16,368 bases of DNA from the NCBI GenBank assembly GCA_021808985.1, contig JAKBAQ010000033.1:1-16368 (forward strand), read 5' to 3'. A program made the position numbers and the translations under genes. The notes beneath the pieces were generated by a model. The model was not told where the DNA came from, made no database searches, and saw nothing but the letters and a program-made list of their open reading frames with translations. Source of the DNA: Pseudomonadota bacterium. Lineage in GTDB: Bacteria; Pseudomonadota; Alphaproteobacteria; Acetobacterales; Acetobacteraceae. This document shows positions 7,238-15,143 of the stretch, piece after piece. The stretch's first letter is position 1. Every line of letters begins with the position of its first letter.

Positions 7238-7268
7238 CACTCTTATTTTTAGACCAGGATTGCCGGCG

Positions 7269-7940
7269 ATGCCTCCTACCGTTTTTTCTCCCCGTTTTGC
7301 CGCCCGCAAACGGCCGCGCCAGAAACGCTCGCAGATTGTGGTGAACCGGATCCTCGCCACGGCCACCGAGCTGTTCCAGCAGGATGGCTATGCCTATGTG
7401 AGCACGAACCGGATTGCCGAGAGCGCCAATGTGAGCATCGGCTCGATTTATCAGTATTTCGCGAACCGGGAGTCCATCGCCCTGGCGATTTACGAGGCCG
7501 CCAGCTCGCGGGCCGCGCTGGCGGTGAAGCGCCAGGCCATAGAGCTGATGGGGTTGCCGCTGGAGACCGCCATCCGCACGCATATGCATCTGCTCTTCGA
7601 CGTGGCCGAGAAAGACCGCTACGCGCTGTTCCAGATATTGAATGAAGTGCCCGAACTGCGGGAGGCGGCGGAGCCGATTTCCTTCGACCGCCTGATCCAC
7701 CATGCGCATTACATGTTCATCCAGCAGCATTTCAGCGCCGCCGACCCGCTCGCCATTTCGCGGAAATGCTATTTCATCGAGAAGACCGTGATCAGCGCGG
7801 TTGGCCAGTATCTGGATGAGCGTCCTGATTTTTTGACCCGGGAGGCGGCGGTGGCGGAGGTTGCGCAGTTTGTCCACCGTTATGTGACCAGCCTGCAGAA
7901 CGAGCCGGCGGGCGGGGAGGAAATTCCGGCAGCCATTTAA
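7269..7940 (+). CDS. TetR/AcrR-family transcriptional regulator
   Basis: The protein has 223 residues from the ATG at 7269, chosen because AGGA lies 9 bases upstream. The open frame extends to 7188, but that would run through the operator. The N-terminus is very basic (ARKRPRQKRSQIVVNRIL), followed by the TetR DNA-binding domain: ATELFQQDGYAYVSTNRIAE, then the recognition helix and turn VSIGSIYQYFANRESI, ending near residue 80. The C-terminal ligand domain (about 85-215) is helical and not recognisable by ligand. It is divergent from the CYP153 gene and upstream of the acyl operon in the same direction. It could control the P450, itself, and the acyl operon by readthrough, presumably in response to a lipid-like ligand. 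Family certain, ligand unknown. Confidence 0.9.
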   Translation: MPPTVFSPRFAARKRPRQKRSQIVVNRILATATELFQQDGYAYVSTNRIAESANVSIGSIYQYFANRESIALAIYEAASSRAALAVKRQAIELMGLPLETAIRTHMHLLFDVAEKDRYALFQILNEVPELREAAEPISFDRLIHHAHYMFIQQHFSAADPLAISRKCYFIEKTVISAVGQYLDERPDFLTREAAVAEVAQFVHRYVTSLQNEPAGGEEIPAAI

Positions 7941-8033
7941 TATTTTCCCTCCATGCGCCGCCGGGGGGTGATTTCTTGTACACGCAACCCGTTCCAGCTT
8001 GACTGGACCAACCTCACCGCCGCAGATAGCCTC

Positions 8034-8312
8034 ATGAAGGCCAGCCACACGACCCAGACCCCTCAGGAAGCCGAACTTGCGCGCCTGCTTGTCGAGACCC
8101 TCAACCTTGAGGTGACGGCGGAGACGATCGACCCGGAAATGCCCCTCTATGACGAAGGCCTGGGCCTGGATTCGATTGACATGCTTGAGATCTCGCTTGT
8201 CGTCTCACAGCGGTTCGGCGTGAAGCTGCGGGCGGATGATGAGCATAATGTGCGGATATTCAGCTCGCTGCGCAGCCTCAATGCGTATATCCAGAGCCAT
8301 CGAGAGCCTTAA
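8034..8312 (+). CDS. Acyl carrier protein of an aryl-polyene-like operon
   Basis: The protein has 92 residues starting at MKASHTTQTP; the open frame extends upstream to 7953, but the added residues are basic and unlike an ACP. The phosphopantetheine attachment site is S47 in GLGLDSIDMLE, followed by the helix III region. It is acidic and helical as expected. It would carry the growing or finished acyl chain as a thioester in the cytoplasm. No strong ribosome site is visible. It begins the run 93 bp after the tetR gene, and its TAA is directly followed by the ATG of the next gene. APE clusters usually have two small ACPs; only one is seen here. The LDSI (for DSL) variant is common in APE-type ACPs as I recall them. 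ACP identity is firm, pathway inferred from neighbours. Confidence 0.9.
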   Translation: MKASHTTQTPQEAELARLLVETLNLEVTAETIDPEMPLYDEGLGLDSIDMLEISLVVSQRFGVKLRADDEHNVRIFSSLRSLNAYIQSHREP

Positions 8313-8891
8313 ATGCGTGCCCTGACCGCCGCGCGCACGCCTCTTTCGGCGGTACTGGGGTTGTGTCTCGCCTCGGCGTCGTTTCATCTGGCGATCGTCG
8401 AGACCAACCATATCCGCCTGACATTGGCGCTCGGGCTCGGGGGATTGGTCAAGTTCGGCTGCATCGCCATCTCGGCGCTCACGCATTGGGGGCTTTACAG
8501 CAGCCTGCTGCTGACCTTCGGGCTGACGCTGCGCCCGGGCCGCGAGGCGCTGATCACCAGCATGGCGCGCAGGCTGCAGGGCGATGTTTCCGACGAGCTG
8601 GCGCTTTACACGCGCCGGGTTACCTTCGCCTGGTGCTGCTTTTTCGCGGCGCAGCTCACTTTGTCGGTCACCCTGTTCTGCTTCGCGCCGCTGGTCGTGT
8701 GGTCGGTATTTGTCAATATCCTCGATATTCCGCTGGTCGTGGCGATGTTCGCGGTGGAGTATGCGTGCCGGCTCCGCTGCCTGCGCAATCCGCCCCGGCA
8801 TTCGCTCGCCATGATTGTGGACATGGTCGCCAACTCCAGAGCGCATTTTGGCGCTTGGCCGGCTCTCTCCGATGCCGCGCGGCCGGACTGA
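8313..8891 (+). CDS. COG4648-like multi-pass membrane protein
   Basis: The protein has 192 residues, with hydrophobic segments at about 8-28, 36-56, 58-74, 103-122 and 123-148, and a short basic C-terminus. The motif YTRRVTFAWCCFF and the final PRHSLAMIVDMV match the small membrane proteins (COG4648 type) that sit between ACP and ligase genes in aryl-polyene clusters. No catalytic residues are known to me and its role is undefined; a scaffold holding the synthesis enzymes at the inner membrane is a reasonable inference. The ATG touches the ACP stop codon (TAAATG), and its end overlaps the ligase start by about 20 bases, so it belongs to the same operon. Confidence 0.78.
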   Translation: MRALTAARTPLSAVLGLCLASASFHLAIVETNHIRLTLALGLGGLVKFGCIAISALTHWGLYSSLLLTFGLTLRPGREALITSMARRLQGDVSDELALYTRRVTFAWCCFFAAQLTLSVTLFCFAPLVVWSVFVNILDIPLVVAMFAVEYACRLRCLRNPPRHSLAMIVDMVANSRAHFGAWPALSDAARPD

Positions 8892-10251
8892 TTCGCGCGT
8901 GGACCGCAGCTTGCCGCTGGCCGATGCAAACGGCCATGCCATCGCCCGGCATGCGGAGGGGGATGATATCGTCGCGGTGCGGGGGGGAAGGCCGATCCGG
9001 CTGGCGGAGTTCCAGCGGGATGCTGCCGCCCTCGCGGCCAGGCTGCCCGCGCATGCGTATATCCTCAATCTCTGCACGGACCGCTACCGCTTCATGGTCG
9101 GGCTGGCCGCGGCGCTGCGGCGGCGGCAGATAAGCCTGATGCCGCCGGGCATCGCGCCCGGCCTGTTGCGGGCGCTGGCGGAGGATTATCCGGATTTGTA
9201 CGCGCTTACCGACACCGCGCCGCCGCCGATTAAAAGTTTCACCTACCCCGACAGGATGGATGAGGACGGCGGGGCGGCGGACATGGCGGCGGTGCCGGGC
9301 GACCAGCAGGCGCTGATTTTGTTCACCTCCGGCTCGACCGGCAAGCCGAAGCCGGTGGGGAAATCCTGGTCGACGCTGGTGCATAGCGCCCGGGCCGCCG
9401 GTGAGCGGCTTGGGCTCGCGCGGCTGCGGGGGGCCACGGTTATCGGCACCGTGCCGCACCAGCACAGCTATGGGCTGGAATCTACGATCCTGCTCGGACT
9501 GCAGCATGGCCTGCGGATTGACGCTGGCTGGCCGCTTTATCCGGCTGATATCCGCGCGGCGCTGGAACGGGCGGATGGGCCGCGCATTCTGGTCACCACG
9601 CCGGTGCATCTGCGCGCCCTCGTGGCCGAGCCGGGCGGGATGCCGCGCGCCGAGCTGATTCTCTCGGCGACGGCGCCGCTGCCGGCATCGCTCGCGGCGG
9701 CGGCGGAGGCCTGTTTCGGCGGGCCGCTCATAGAGATTTACGGCTGCACGGAGGCCGGGCAAGTGGCCACCCGGCGCAGCGCGCGGGAAACAGGGTGGCA
9801 ATGCCTGGATGGCGTGGAGCTGCGCCAGGACGAACGCGGCACGTGGGCCAGCGGTGGCGCGGTGGAGGGGGTGGCGCCGCTGCAGGATGTGATAGAGCTG
9901 ACCGGCGCCGGGACGTTTCTGCTGGGCGGGCGCGCGGCGGATCTCATAGACGTGGCGGGCAAGCGCACCTCCCTCGCGCATCTCAACCATCAGCTGCAAA
10001 GCATCCCGGGGGTGGTGGATGGCGTATTTTTCATGGGGGATGCGGATGGGCAGCTGGTCGCGCGGCTGATGGCGCTGGTGGTGGCGCCGGGGCTGCGGCC
10101 CGAGACGATTTTGCAGGCGCTGCGTGAGCGGATCGACACGGCGTTTCTGCCGCGCCCGCTGATGTTCGCCGATGCCTTGCCGCGCAACGAGCTTGGCAAG
10201 CTGCCGCGCGAGGCGCTGTTGCGGCTTGCGGGCCGGAGGCAGGGCGCTTGA
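8872..10251 (+). CDS. AMP-dependent acyl ligase (ANL superfamily) of the acyl operon
   Basis: About 459 residues, somewhat short for an ANL enzyme, as in aryl-polyene ligases. It should adenylate a carboxylic acid starter and load it on the ACP. The P-loop is FTSGSTGKPKPVGKSW at about 150-165; the aromatic/acid motif is IEIYGCTEAGQ at about 286; the hinge region is LLGGRAADLIDVAGKR; and the catalytic lysine is in RNELGKLPRE near residue 443. The start is uncertain: ATG 8872 (overlapping the membrane protein by 20 bases), GTG 8899 and an upstream TTG 8815 are all in frame, and none has a good ribosome site. The residue after the YG motif is C (YGCTE), where S or T is common. The substrate cannot be read; an aryl acid is expected if this is an APE pathway. 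Confidence 0.88.
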   Translation: MPRGRTDSRVDRSLPLADANGHAIARHAEGDDIVAVRGGRPIRLAEFQRDAAALAARLPAHAYILNLCTDRYRFMVGLAAALRRRQISLMPPGIAPGLLRALAEDYPDLYALTDTAPPPIKSFTYPDRMDEDGGAADMAAVPGDQQALILFTSGSTGKPKPVGKSWSTLVHSARAAGERLGLARLRGATVIGTVPHQHSYGLESTILLGLQHGLRIDAGWPLYPADIRAALERADGPRILVTTPVHLRALVAEPGGMPRAELILSATAPLPASLAAAAEACFGGPLIEIYGCTEAGQVATRRSARETGWQCLDGVELRQDERGTWASGGAVEGVAPLQDVIELTGAGTFLLGGRAADLIDVAGKRTSLAHLNHQLQSIPGVVDGVFFMGDADGQLVARLMALVVAPGLRPETILQALRERIDTAFLPRPLMFADALPRNELGKLPREALLRLAGRRQGA

Positions 10252-10556
10252 GCGTGTGGCAGGCGATGGAACTGTGCTTTGGCGGGGAGCATCCGGCGCT
10301 GGCGGGGCATTTTCCGGGCAATCCGATCGTGCCGGGGGCGTTGCTGCTCGATTGCGTGGTGGCGGCCGTTGGGCAGGGAGCGGCGGATGGCGGTGTTGTC
10401 ATCCGGTCGGTGAAATTTCTGCATCCGCTCCGCCCAGGTGAAAAGCTGGACTTGCGCTGGCGGGCGCTGGCCAGCGGGGTGATCAGGTTCGAGGGGCGGC
10501 TGGCCGGTGATGGCGGTTTGGCGCTGACGGGCACTCTCGAGATTTGCCGGCCATGA
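10248..10556 (+). CDS. Small hotdog-fold 3-hydroxyacyl-ACP dehydratase (FabA/FabZ-like)
   Basis: The protein has 102 residues, one hotdog unit. The catalytic region is HPALAGHFPGNPIVPGALLLD; H21 in GHFPGNP is the active-site histidine known from FabZ. The start is TTG at 10248, which overlaps the ligase stop (TTGA) and has GGAGG exactly 8 bases upstream; GTG at 10254 is too far from it. It would dehydrate 3-hydroxyacyl-ACP during polyene formation, like the ApeI-type enzymes in APE clusters. The usual second FabZ acidic residue is not obvious (D34 in LLLD or nearby), so activity is likely but not proven. Confidence 0.87.
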   Translation: MSVWQAMELCFGGEHPALAGHFPGNPIVPGALLLDCVVAAVGQGAADGGVVIRSVKFLHPLRPGEKLDLRWRALASGVIRFEGRLAGDGGLALTGTLEICRP

Positions 10557-11455
10557 CCCCGAAACTGCTTGCCCAGGAATGGGTGGCCCGGCGGGAACGG
10601 GGGTCTTTGCCGGCGATCAAGCTGGGGGTGTGGATCGCGCTGCGGCTCAACCGGCGGGCGGCCAGGCTGTTTCTTTATCCGATCTGCTTCTTCTTCCTCG
10701 CCTCCTCGCCCGCGGCGGTGCGCGGCTCGCGGGCGTATCTGGCCCGGGTGCTTGGCCGCAAGCCGCGGCTGGCTGATATTTTTTCGCATTTCTTGACCTT
10801 CGCGTCCTGCCTGCTCGACCGGGTGTTCCTGCTCAACGAACAGCTCGGCCATTTCGATATCCGCGTCCATGGCGAGGAGATCGTCCGCGCGATCGAACAG
10901 CGCGGCGGGGGGTGTATTCTGATGGGGGCGCATTTCGGCAGTTTCGAGGTGGCGCGCGCGGTTGGCCGCAACCAGGCGGACTTGCCGATCAGCCTGCTCA
11001 TGTATGAGGAAAACGCGCGGAAAATCCGCGCGGCGCTGGCGGCCATCAATCCACGGCTGGCGGCGGAGGTTATCGGCCTGGGGCGGCTGGATTCATTGAT
11101 CGCGGTGGCGGAGCGGCTGCGGCAGGGGCATTTCATCGGCGTGCTCGCGGACCGCAATATCAATGGCCGGGACATGGTGAGTTATCCGTTCCTGGGCGCG
11201 CCGGCCAAATTTCCGCAGGGGCCGTTCCGCGTGGCCATGCTGCTGCAATGCCCGGTTGTGATGATGACCGGCGTTTACCGAGGCGGCAACACGTATGACG
11301 TGTTTTTCGAGACCCTGGCCGAGGCCCCGGAAGCGCGGCCAAAGGACGGCGAGGCGTGGCTTGAGGGCATCATGGGCCGATATGTCGCCCGGCTTGAGCA
11401 GCATTGCCGGGAGGCGCCGCTGAACTGGTTCAACTTCTACGATTTTTGGGCGTGA
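10553..11455 (+). CDS. LPLAT/HtrB-like acyltransferase of the acyl operon
   Basis: 300 residues from ATG 10553, which overlaps the dehydratase stop as ATGA. It resembles lipid A lauroyl/myristoyl acyltransferases: a hydrophobic segment at about 38-52 (RLFLYPICFFFLASS) that may anchor it to the inner membrane, the H-x4-E catalytic motif H127-FGSF-E132 in GAHFGSFEVAR, then VLADRNING (acceptor region) and PFRVAMLLQCPVVMM. It would transfer the ACP-bound chain onto a lipid or glycolipid acceptor, as APE-cluster acyltransferases are proposed to do. Its role there, and not in lipid A synthesis, is inferred from the operon. It ends one base before the next ATG. Confidence 0.85.
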   Translation: MTPKLLAQEWVARRERGSLPAIKLGVWIALRLNRRAARLFLYPICFFFLASSPAAVRGSRAYLARVLGRKPRLADIFSHFLTFASCLLDRVFLLNEQLGHFDIRVHGEEIVRAIEQRGGGCILMGAHFGSFEVARAVGRNQADLPISLLMYEENARKIRAALAAINPRLAAEVIGLGRLDSLIAVAERLRQGHFIGVLADRNINGRDMVSYPFLGAPAKFPQGPFRVAMLLQCPVVMMTGVYRGGNTYDVFFETLAEAPEARPKDGEAWLEGIMGRYVARLEQHCREAPLNWFNFYDFWA

Positions 11456-11456
11456 G

Positions 11457-12062
11457 ATGCGGATGATCCGGCGGATGGCCTGGCTGCTCGCCCTGCTGGC
11501 CGCCAGCGCGGGCGGCGCGCTGGCGCAGCCCGCCGCCGCGAACTGGGGGCTGGCGCCACTGATGCGGGAGATGGCCACGGTGCGCGCGGCCTCCGCCAGT
11601 TTTACCGAGCGCAAGACCATGCGGATGCTCAGCACGCCGCTGGTGACGGCGGGGTCTCTGAGCTATGCCGCGCCGGATTATTTACGCAAGACGACGGTGG
11701 CGCCGGTGCCGGAGTCCTTCATTCTCGACCATGGGCTTGTCACGTTCAGCGGTGGGCCGGATGGGCAAACCCAGCATTTTTCGCTGAACGCCGATCCGCG
11801 CATCGGCGGGCTGGTTGAGGGAATACGCGCCACGCTCGCGGGCGACCTGCCCGCGCTGGAGCGGTTTTATAGCGTGCGGCTCAGCGGTGAGGCGGGGAAT
11901 TGGCAGCTTTTGCTGCGGCCCAAGAATCCGCAGGCCGCGCGCATGATCAGATGGATCGTGATTCGCGGCGCGGGGGACCGGCTTGAGGAGTTGGATACCG
12001 CGAGCGGCGATGGCGACCATTCGGAAATGAGCATCAGCGAAACCGTGAGCAATGCGCGATAA
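11457..12062 (+). CDS. LolA-like periplasmic lipid/lipoprotein carrier
   Basis: 201 residues with a clear Sec signal peptide (MRMIRRMAWLLALLAASAGG, probable cleavage after ALA at about 23). The mature part has the LolA-like layout: LAPLMREMATVRAASASFTERKT near the start (compare the 'F.Q' region of LolA), then SLSYAAPDYLRKTTVAP and a run of beta strands. LolA-related proteins next to MMPL exporters in aryl-polyene clusters are thought to carry the lipid product across the periplasm. The ATG follows the acyltransferase TGA by one base, and its end overlaps the exporter start by 11 bases. Family placement is by pattern and context; the cargo is inferred. Confidence 0.8.
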   Translation: MRMIRRMAWLLALLAASAGGALAQPAAANWGLAPLMREMATVRAASASFTERKTMRMLSTPLVTAGSLSYAAPDYLRKTTVAPVPESFILDHGLVTFSGGPDGQTQHFSLNADPRIGGLVEGIRATLAGDLPALERFYSVRLSGEAGNWQLLLRPKNPQAARMIRWIVIRGAGDRLEELDTASGDGDHSEMSISETVSNAR

Positions 12063-14376
12063 GCGCCTGGTGATCGGCCTCTGGCTGGTTATGCTGATCG
12101 CCTGTGCCGGTGTTATCGCGCGGACCCGGTTCCGCACGGATATGGGGGCGTTCCTGCCGCATTCGGCGTCAATGGCGCAGCAGGTTCTGACCGCGCAGGC
12201 GAATCGCGGCGCGGCGTCGCATATGATCGTGCTGGCGCTCACCGGCGCGCCGGTGCGCGTGCTGGCGGCGGCGAGCGAGGATTTCGCCGCGCGGCTGCGC
12301 GAGCGGCAGGCGTTCATCGATGTCAGCAATGGCGACAGCAAATCCTTCGCCGGAGGGGAGGAATTTGTCTGGGCCAACCGCTATCTGCTCAGCCCGGATG
12401 TGACGGCGGGCCGTTTCACCGTGGAGGGGCTGCATGCGGCGCTGCTGAACGATCTCGGGCTGCTCGGCTCGGATTTTGGCGGGATGATGCAGCAGACCCT
12501 GCCGGCGGACCCGACCGGGGAGGCGCTGGCGCTCATGCGCCAGTTCAGCCAGGCCGGCGGGCCGGCCAGCATCGACGGGGTATGGTTTTCAGCCGATGGC
12601 ACGCGGGCGCTGCTGCTGGCGCATACCAGCGCGCCGGGGTTTGACCTCGACGCGCAGCAGCAGGCGATGCGGGTGATCGGCCATGATTTCAGCCAGGTAC
12701 GCCGCACGCTCCCCGGCGCGGGGGGGATGCGCCTGCTGGAGAGCGGGCCGGGTGTGTTCGCCGTTCATATCCGGGATACGACCAAGCGGGATGTTACCAG
12801 GCTGTCACTGCTGGCCATCGCCGGCGCCATCAGCCTGCTGGGCTTCGCCTACCGCTCGCCGCGGGTTCTGTTGCTGGGCATTCTGCCCATCGCCAGCGGC
12901 GCGCTCGCGGCGATTGCCGCCGTGTCGCTCAGGTTTGGGTTCGTGCATGGCATTACGCTCGGATTTGGGGTGACGCTGATTGGCGAGTCGATTGACTATA
13001 CGATCTATCTGTTCACCCAGACGGCGCGCGGCGATACGGCCAGCGACACGCTCGCGCGCATATGGCCGACCCTGCGCCTGGGCGTGCTGACCTCGGCCGT
13101 GGGGTTCAGCGCCATGCTGTTCTCAAGCTTCACCGGCTTCGCGCAGCTGGGGTTGTTCTCGATCTCGGGGCTGATTGTCGCGGCCGGGGTGACACGCTTC
13201 GTTCTGCCGCATCTGGTGCCGCGGGATTTTGTGGCACCGGGGGTGGAGGCCATCTCGCGCCCGTTGCGGGCGGCGATGCGGCGGCGAGGGCGGCTGCGCT
13301 GGCTCGTCGCGGCGGGGGTGCTGGCTGCCATCGCCGCGCTGGCGATGCATCGCGGCGGGCTTTGGGACCATAATCTGGAAAATCTGAGCCCAATTCCAGC
13401 CCGGGACCAGGCGCTGGACCAGATGCTCCGGCATGATCTGGGTGTGCCGGATATCCGCTATTTCGCGGTGTTCAGGGCTGATGACGAGGAGCAGGCGCTG
13501 GAGGAAAGCGAGGCGCTGGCGGCACGGCTGAACGGCCTGGTGGCGGAGGGGCGGCTTGGCGGGTTCGACGTGCCGAGCATGATTTTGCCCAGTTTGAAAA
13601 CACAGCGGGCCAGGCAGGCGGCGCTGCCCGATGACGCCGTGCTGCGCGCCCGCCTGGCCCAGGCGCAGGCTGGCCTGCCGTTCCGCGCGGATGCGTTTGC
13701 GCCGTTTCTGCGTGACGTGGCGGCGGCGAAGGCCGCGCCGCTACTGACCGCCAGCAGCCTGCCGCCTTCATTGGCGCTGCAAATTGGCACCATGCTGGCC
13801 CGCCGGGGCGATGGCTGGGTTGTGATGGCGCCGCTGCGCGATGTCGCTGATCCTGCCAGTGTGGCCGGGGCGATTGCCCCGGCGGGTTTGCCGGGGGTGA
13901 GGTTTGTTGACCTGAACCATGAGGCGGACCAGCTGCTGCATACGTTCCAGCATGAGGCCGTGCTGCTTGCCGTCACCGGCAGCCTCGCCATTTTGTTGCT
14001 CCTGCTCGCCGGGTTGCGCTCTCCGGCGCGTGTGATCAGCGTGGCGGCGCCGCTTGCCGCCGCCGTGACCATGACCGCGGCCCTGCTGACGCTGGGGGGC
14101 GCCAAGGTCTCGATTTTCATGGTTGTCGGATTTCTGCTGATTGTCGCGGTCGGCTCCAATTACTGCCTGTTCTTTGAACGTGCGGCGCCTGACGCCGAGA
14201 GATGGCGCCGGTCGGTCGCCTCCATCGTGCTGGCGAATCTCTGCACCGTGTCAGCCTATGGGTTGATGGCTTGGTCGAGCATTCCGGTGCTGCATGATAT
14301 TGGCAGGACGGTTGCCGTGGGCACCTTTCTGAGCCTCGTTTGCGCCGCGCTGCTGAAGCCGGGGCGGGACGCGTGA
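12052..14376 (+). CDS. MMPL/RND-family exporter
   Basis: 774 residues, with the two-fold RND layout: TM1 at 5-24, a periplasmic loop, TM2-6 at about 248-390, TM7 at about 416-432, a second loop, and TM8-12 at about 637-768. Half one has the family motif GESIDY (311-316) with D315 in the membrane, the proton-relay type position. The matching site in half two reads VGSNYCLFF with N703 in place of Asp. Such MMPL proteins accompany LolA-like proteins in APE clusters and probably extract the lipidated product from the inner membrane. It starts inside the LolA-like gene (ATG 12052) and its stop overlaps the hydrolase GTG. The substrate is inferred from context. Confidence 0.87.
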   Translation: MRDKRLVIGLWLVMLIACAGVIARTRFRTDMGAFLPHSASMAQQVLTAQANRGAASHMIVLALTGAPVRVLAAASEDFAARLRERQAFIDVSNGDSKSFAGGEEFVWANRYLLSPDVTAGRFTVEGLHAALLNDLGLLGSDFGGMMQQTLPADPTGEALALMRQFSQAGGPASIDGVWFSADGTRALLLAHTSAPGFDLDAQQQAMRVIGHDFSQVRRTLPGAGGMRLLESGPGVFAVHIRDTTKRDVTRLSLLAIAGAISLLGFAYRSPRVLLLGILPIASGALAAIAAVSLRFGFVHGITLGFGVTLIGESIDYTIYLFTQTARGDTASDTLARIWPTLRLGVLTSAVGFSAMLFSSFTGFAQLGLFSISGLIVAAGVTRFVLPHLVPRDFVAPGVEAISRPLRAAMRRRGRLRWLVAAGVLAAIAALAMHRGGLWDHNLENLSPIPARDQALDQMLRHDLGVPDIRYFAVFRADDEEQALEESEALAARLNGLVAEGRLGGFDVPSMILPSLKTQRARQAALPDDAVLRARLAQAQAGLPFRADAFAPFLRDVAAAKAAPLLTASSLPPSLALQIGTMLARRGDGWVVMAPLRDVADPASVAGAIAPAGLPGVRFVDLNHEADQLLHTFQHEAVLLAVTGSLAILLLLLAGLRSPARVISVAAPLAAAVTMTAALLTLGGAKVSIFMVVGFLLIVAVGSNYCLFFERAAPDAERWRRSVASIVLANLCTVSAYGLMAWSSIPVLHDIGRTVAVGTFLSLVCAALLKPGRDA

Positions 14377-15068
14377 TCAGCCGGCAGTATCACAAGGCGC
14401 CGGGCGCGGGGGGAGAGCGGGTGCTGCTGGTGATGCTGCCGGGGGCTGGCAGCCATGCCAATGAATTCGTGGAGCACGGCATGGCCGAGGCCGTGCATGC
14501 GCGCGGGCTGGCCGTGGATGTTTGCGTCGCGCAGCCTGATCTGGGGCTTTATCTTGATGGGGATGTCGCCGCCGCGTTGCATTGCGACGTGATTGAACCG
14601 GCGCGCGCGGAGGGGTATGCGCGGGTTTGGCTGCTTGGCATTTCGCTGGGCTGCATGGGGGCGCTGCTCTATGCGGCCGCGTATGCGGGTGACGTGGAGG
14701 GCATTGTGCTGCTGGCGCCGTTTTTGGGCACCAAAGGCACCGTTGCCGAGCTGGGCCGGGCTGGCGGGTTGAGGGCGTGGGCACCCGCACAGTCCGCCGC
14801 GACGCCGCAGGAGCAGCGGATGCTGATATGGTTGCGGGATTTTCTCATCCAGGAAGCGGCCTCGCCCGCGCTTTATCTTGGATATGGGCGCGAGGACCGG
14901 TTTGCGACGGGGCACCGGCTGCTCGCGGACGCGCTGCCCTCGGCGCGCGTGATCAGCACTGAGGGGGGGCATGAGTGGGATACCTGGCGCAGGCTTTGGC
15001 GGCTTTTGCTCAACACCTTGCCGCTTGACGCCGCGCGGGGCGAAACTGGACGATGCGGCGGCCGGTGA
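14373..15068 (+). CDS. Alpha/beta-hydrolase
   Basis: The protein has 231 residues from a GTG at 14373 that overlaps the exporter stop (GTGA), with a GGGGCGGGA purine stretch just upstream; an in-frame ATG at 14340 lies inside the exporter and is less likely. It has no signal peptide, so it is cytoplasmic. Catalytic triad candidates: nucleophile S91 in GISLGCMG, D175 in YGREDRF, H200 in EGGHEWDTW. An oxyanion loop, MLPGAGSHANEF, precedes it. It may act as an esterase or thioesterase that trims or releases acyl chains; proofreading of the ACP is one option. It is not a standard member of the APE clusters I know. The fold is confident, the substrate unknown. Confidence 0.82.
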   Translation: MISRQYHKAPGAGGERVLLVMLPGAGSHANEFVEHGMAEAVHARGLAVDVCVAQPDLGLYLDGDVAAALHCDVIEPARAEGYARVWLLGISLGCMGALLYAAAYAGDVEGIVLLAPFLGTKGTVAELGRAGGLRAWAPAQSAATPQEQRMLIWLRDFLIQEAASPALYLGYGREDRFATGHRLLADALPSARVISTEGGHEWDTWRRLWRLLLNTLPLDAARGETGRCGGR

Positions 15069-15074
15069 ATTAAG

Positions 15075-15143
15075 ATGGCCGGACGGAAAGGGATGGCCGT
15101 GGGGGCATGGGCGATGATGGCAATGATCGAAATTGCGCCATGA
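15075..15143 (+). CDS. Possible 22-codon upstream ORF
   Basis: ATG 15075 to TGA 15143, ending in MAVGAWAMMAMIEIAP, which is hydrophobic. Its stop overlaps the in-frame ATG at 15140 of the following gene (ATGA). It lies between the hydrolase and the unrecognised gene, with only a weak ribosome site. It may couple translation to the next gene, or be chance in a GC-rich frame. No homology can be judged at this length. Confidence 0.2.
   Translation: MAGRKGMAVGAWAMMAMIEIAP

Noticed and set aside
7188..7268. Upstream extension of the TetR protein
   Set aside because: It runs through the operator and promoter elements; the ATG at 7269 has a proper ribosome site and a normal TetR N-terminus.
7999..8030. 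TTGACT with a GATAG-like -10 before the ACP gene
   Set aside because: Spacing is 19 bp and the -10 is poor; transcription would start almost at the ATG, so it is not convincing as the operon promoter.
8713..9999. 428-codon minus-strand frame opposite the ligase
   Set aside because: Arg/Pro/Gln-rich shadow of the ligase gene, no ribosome site or motif.
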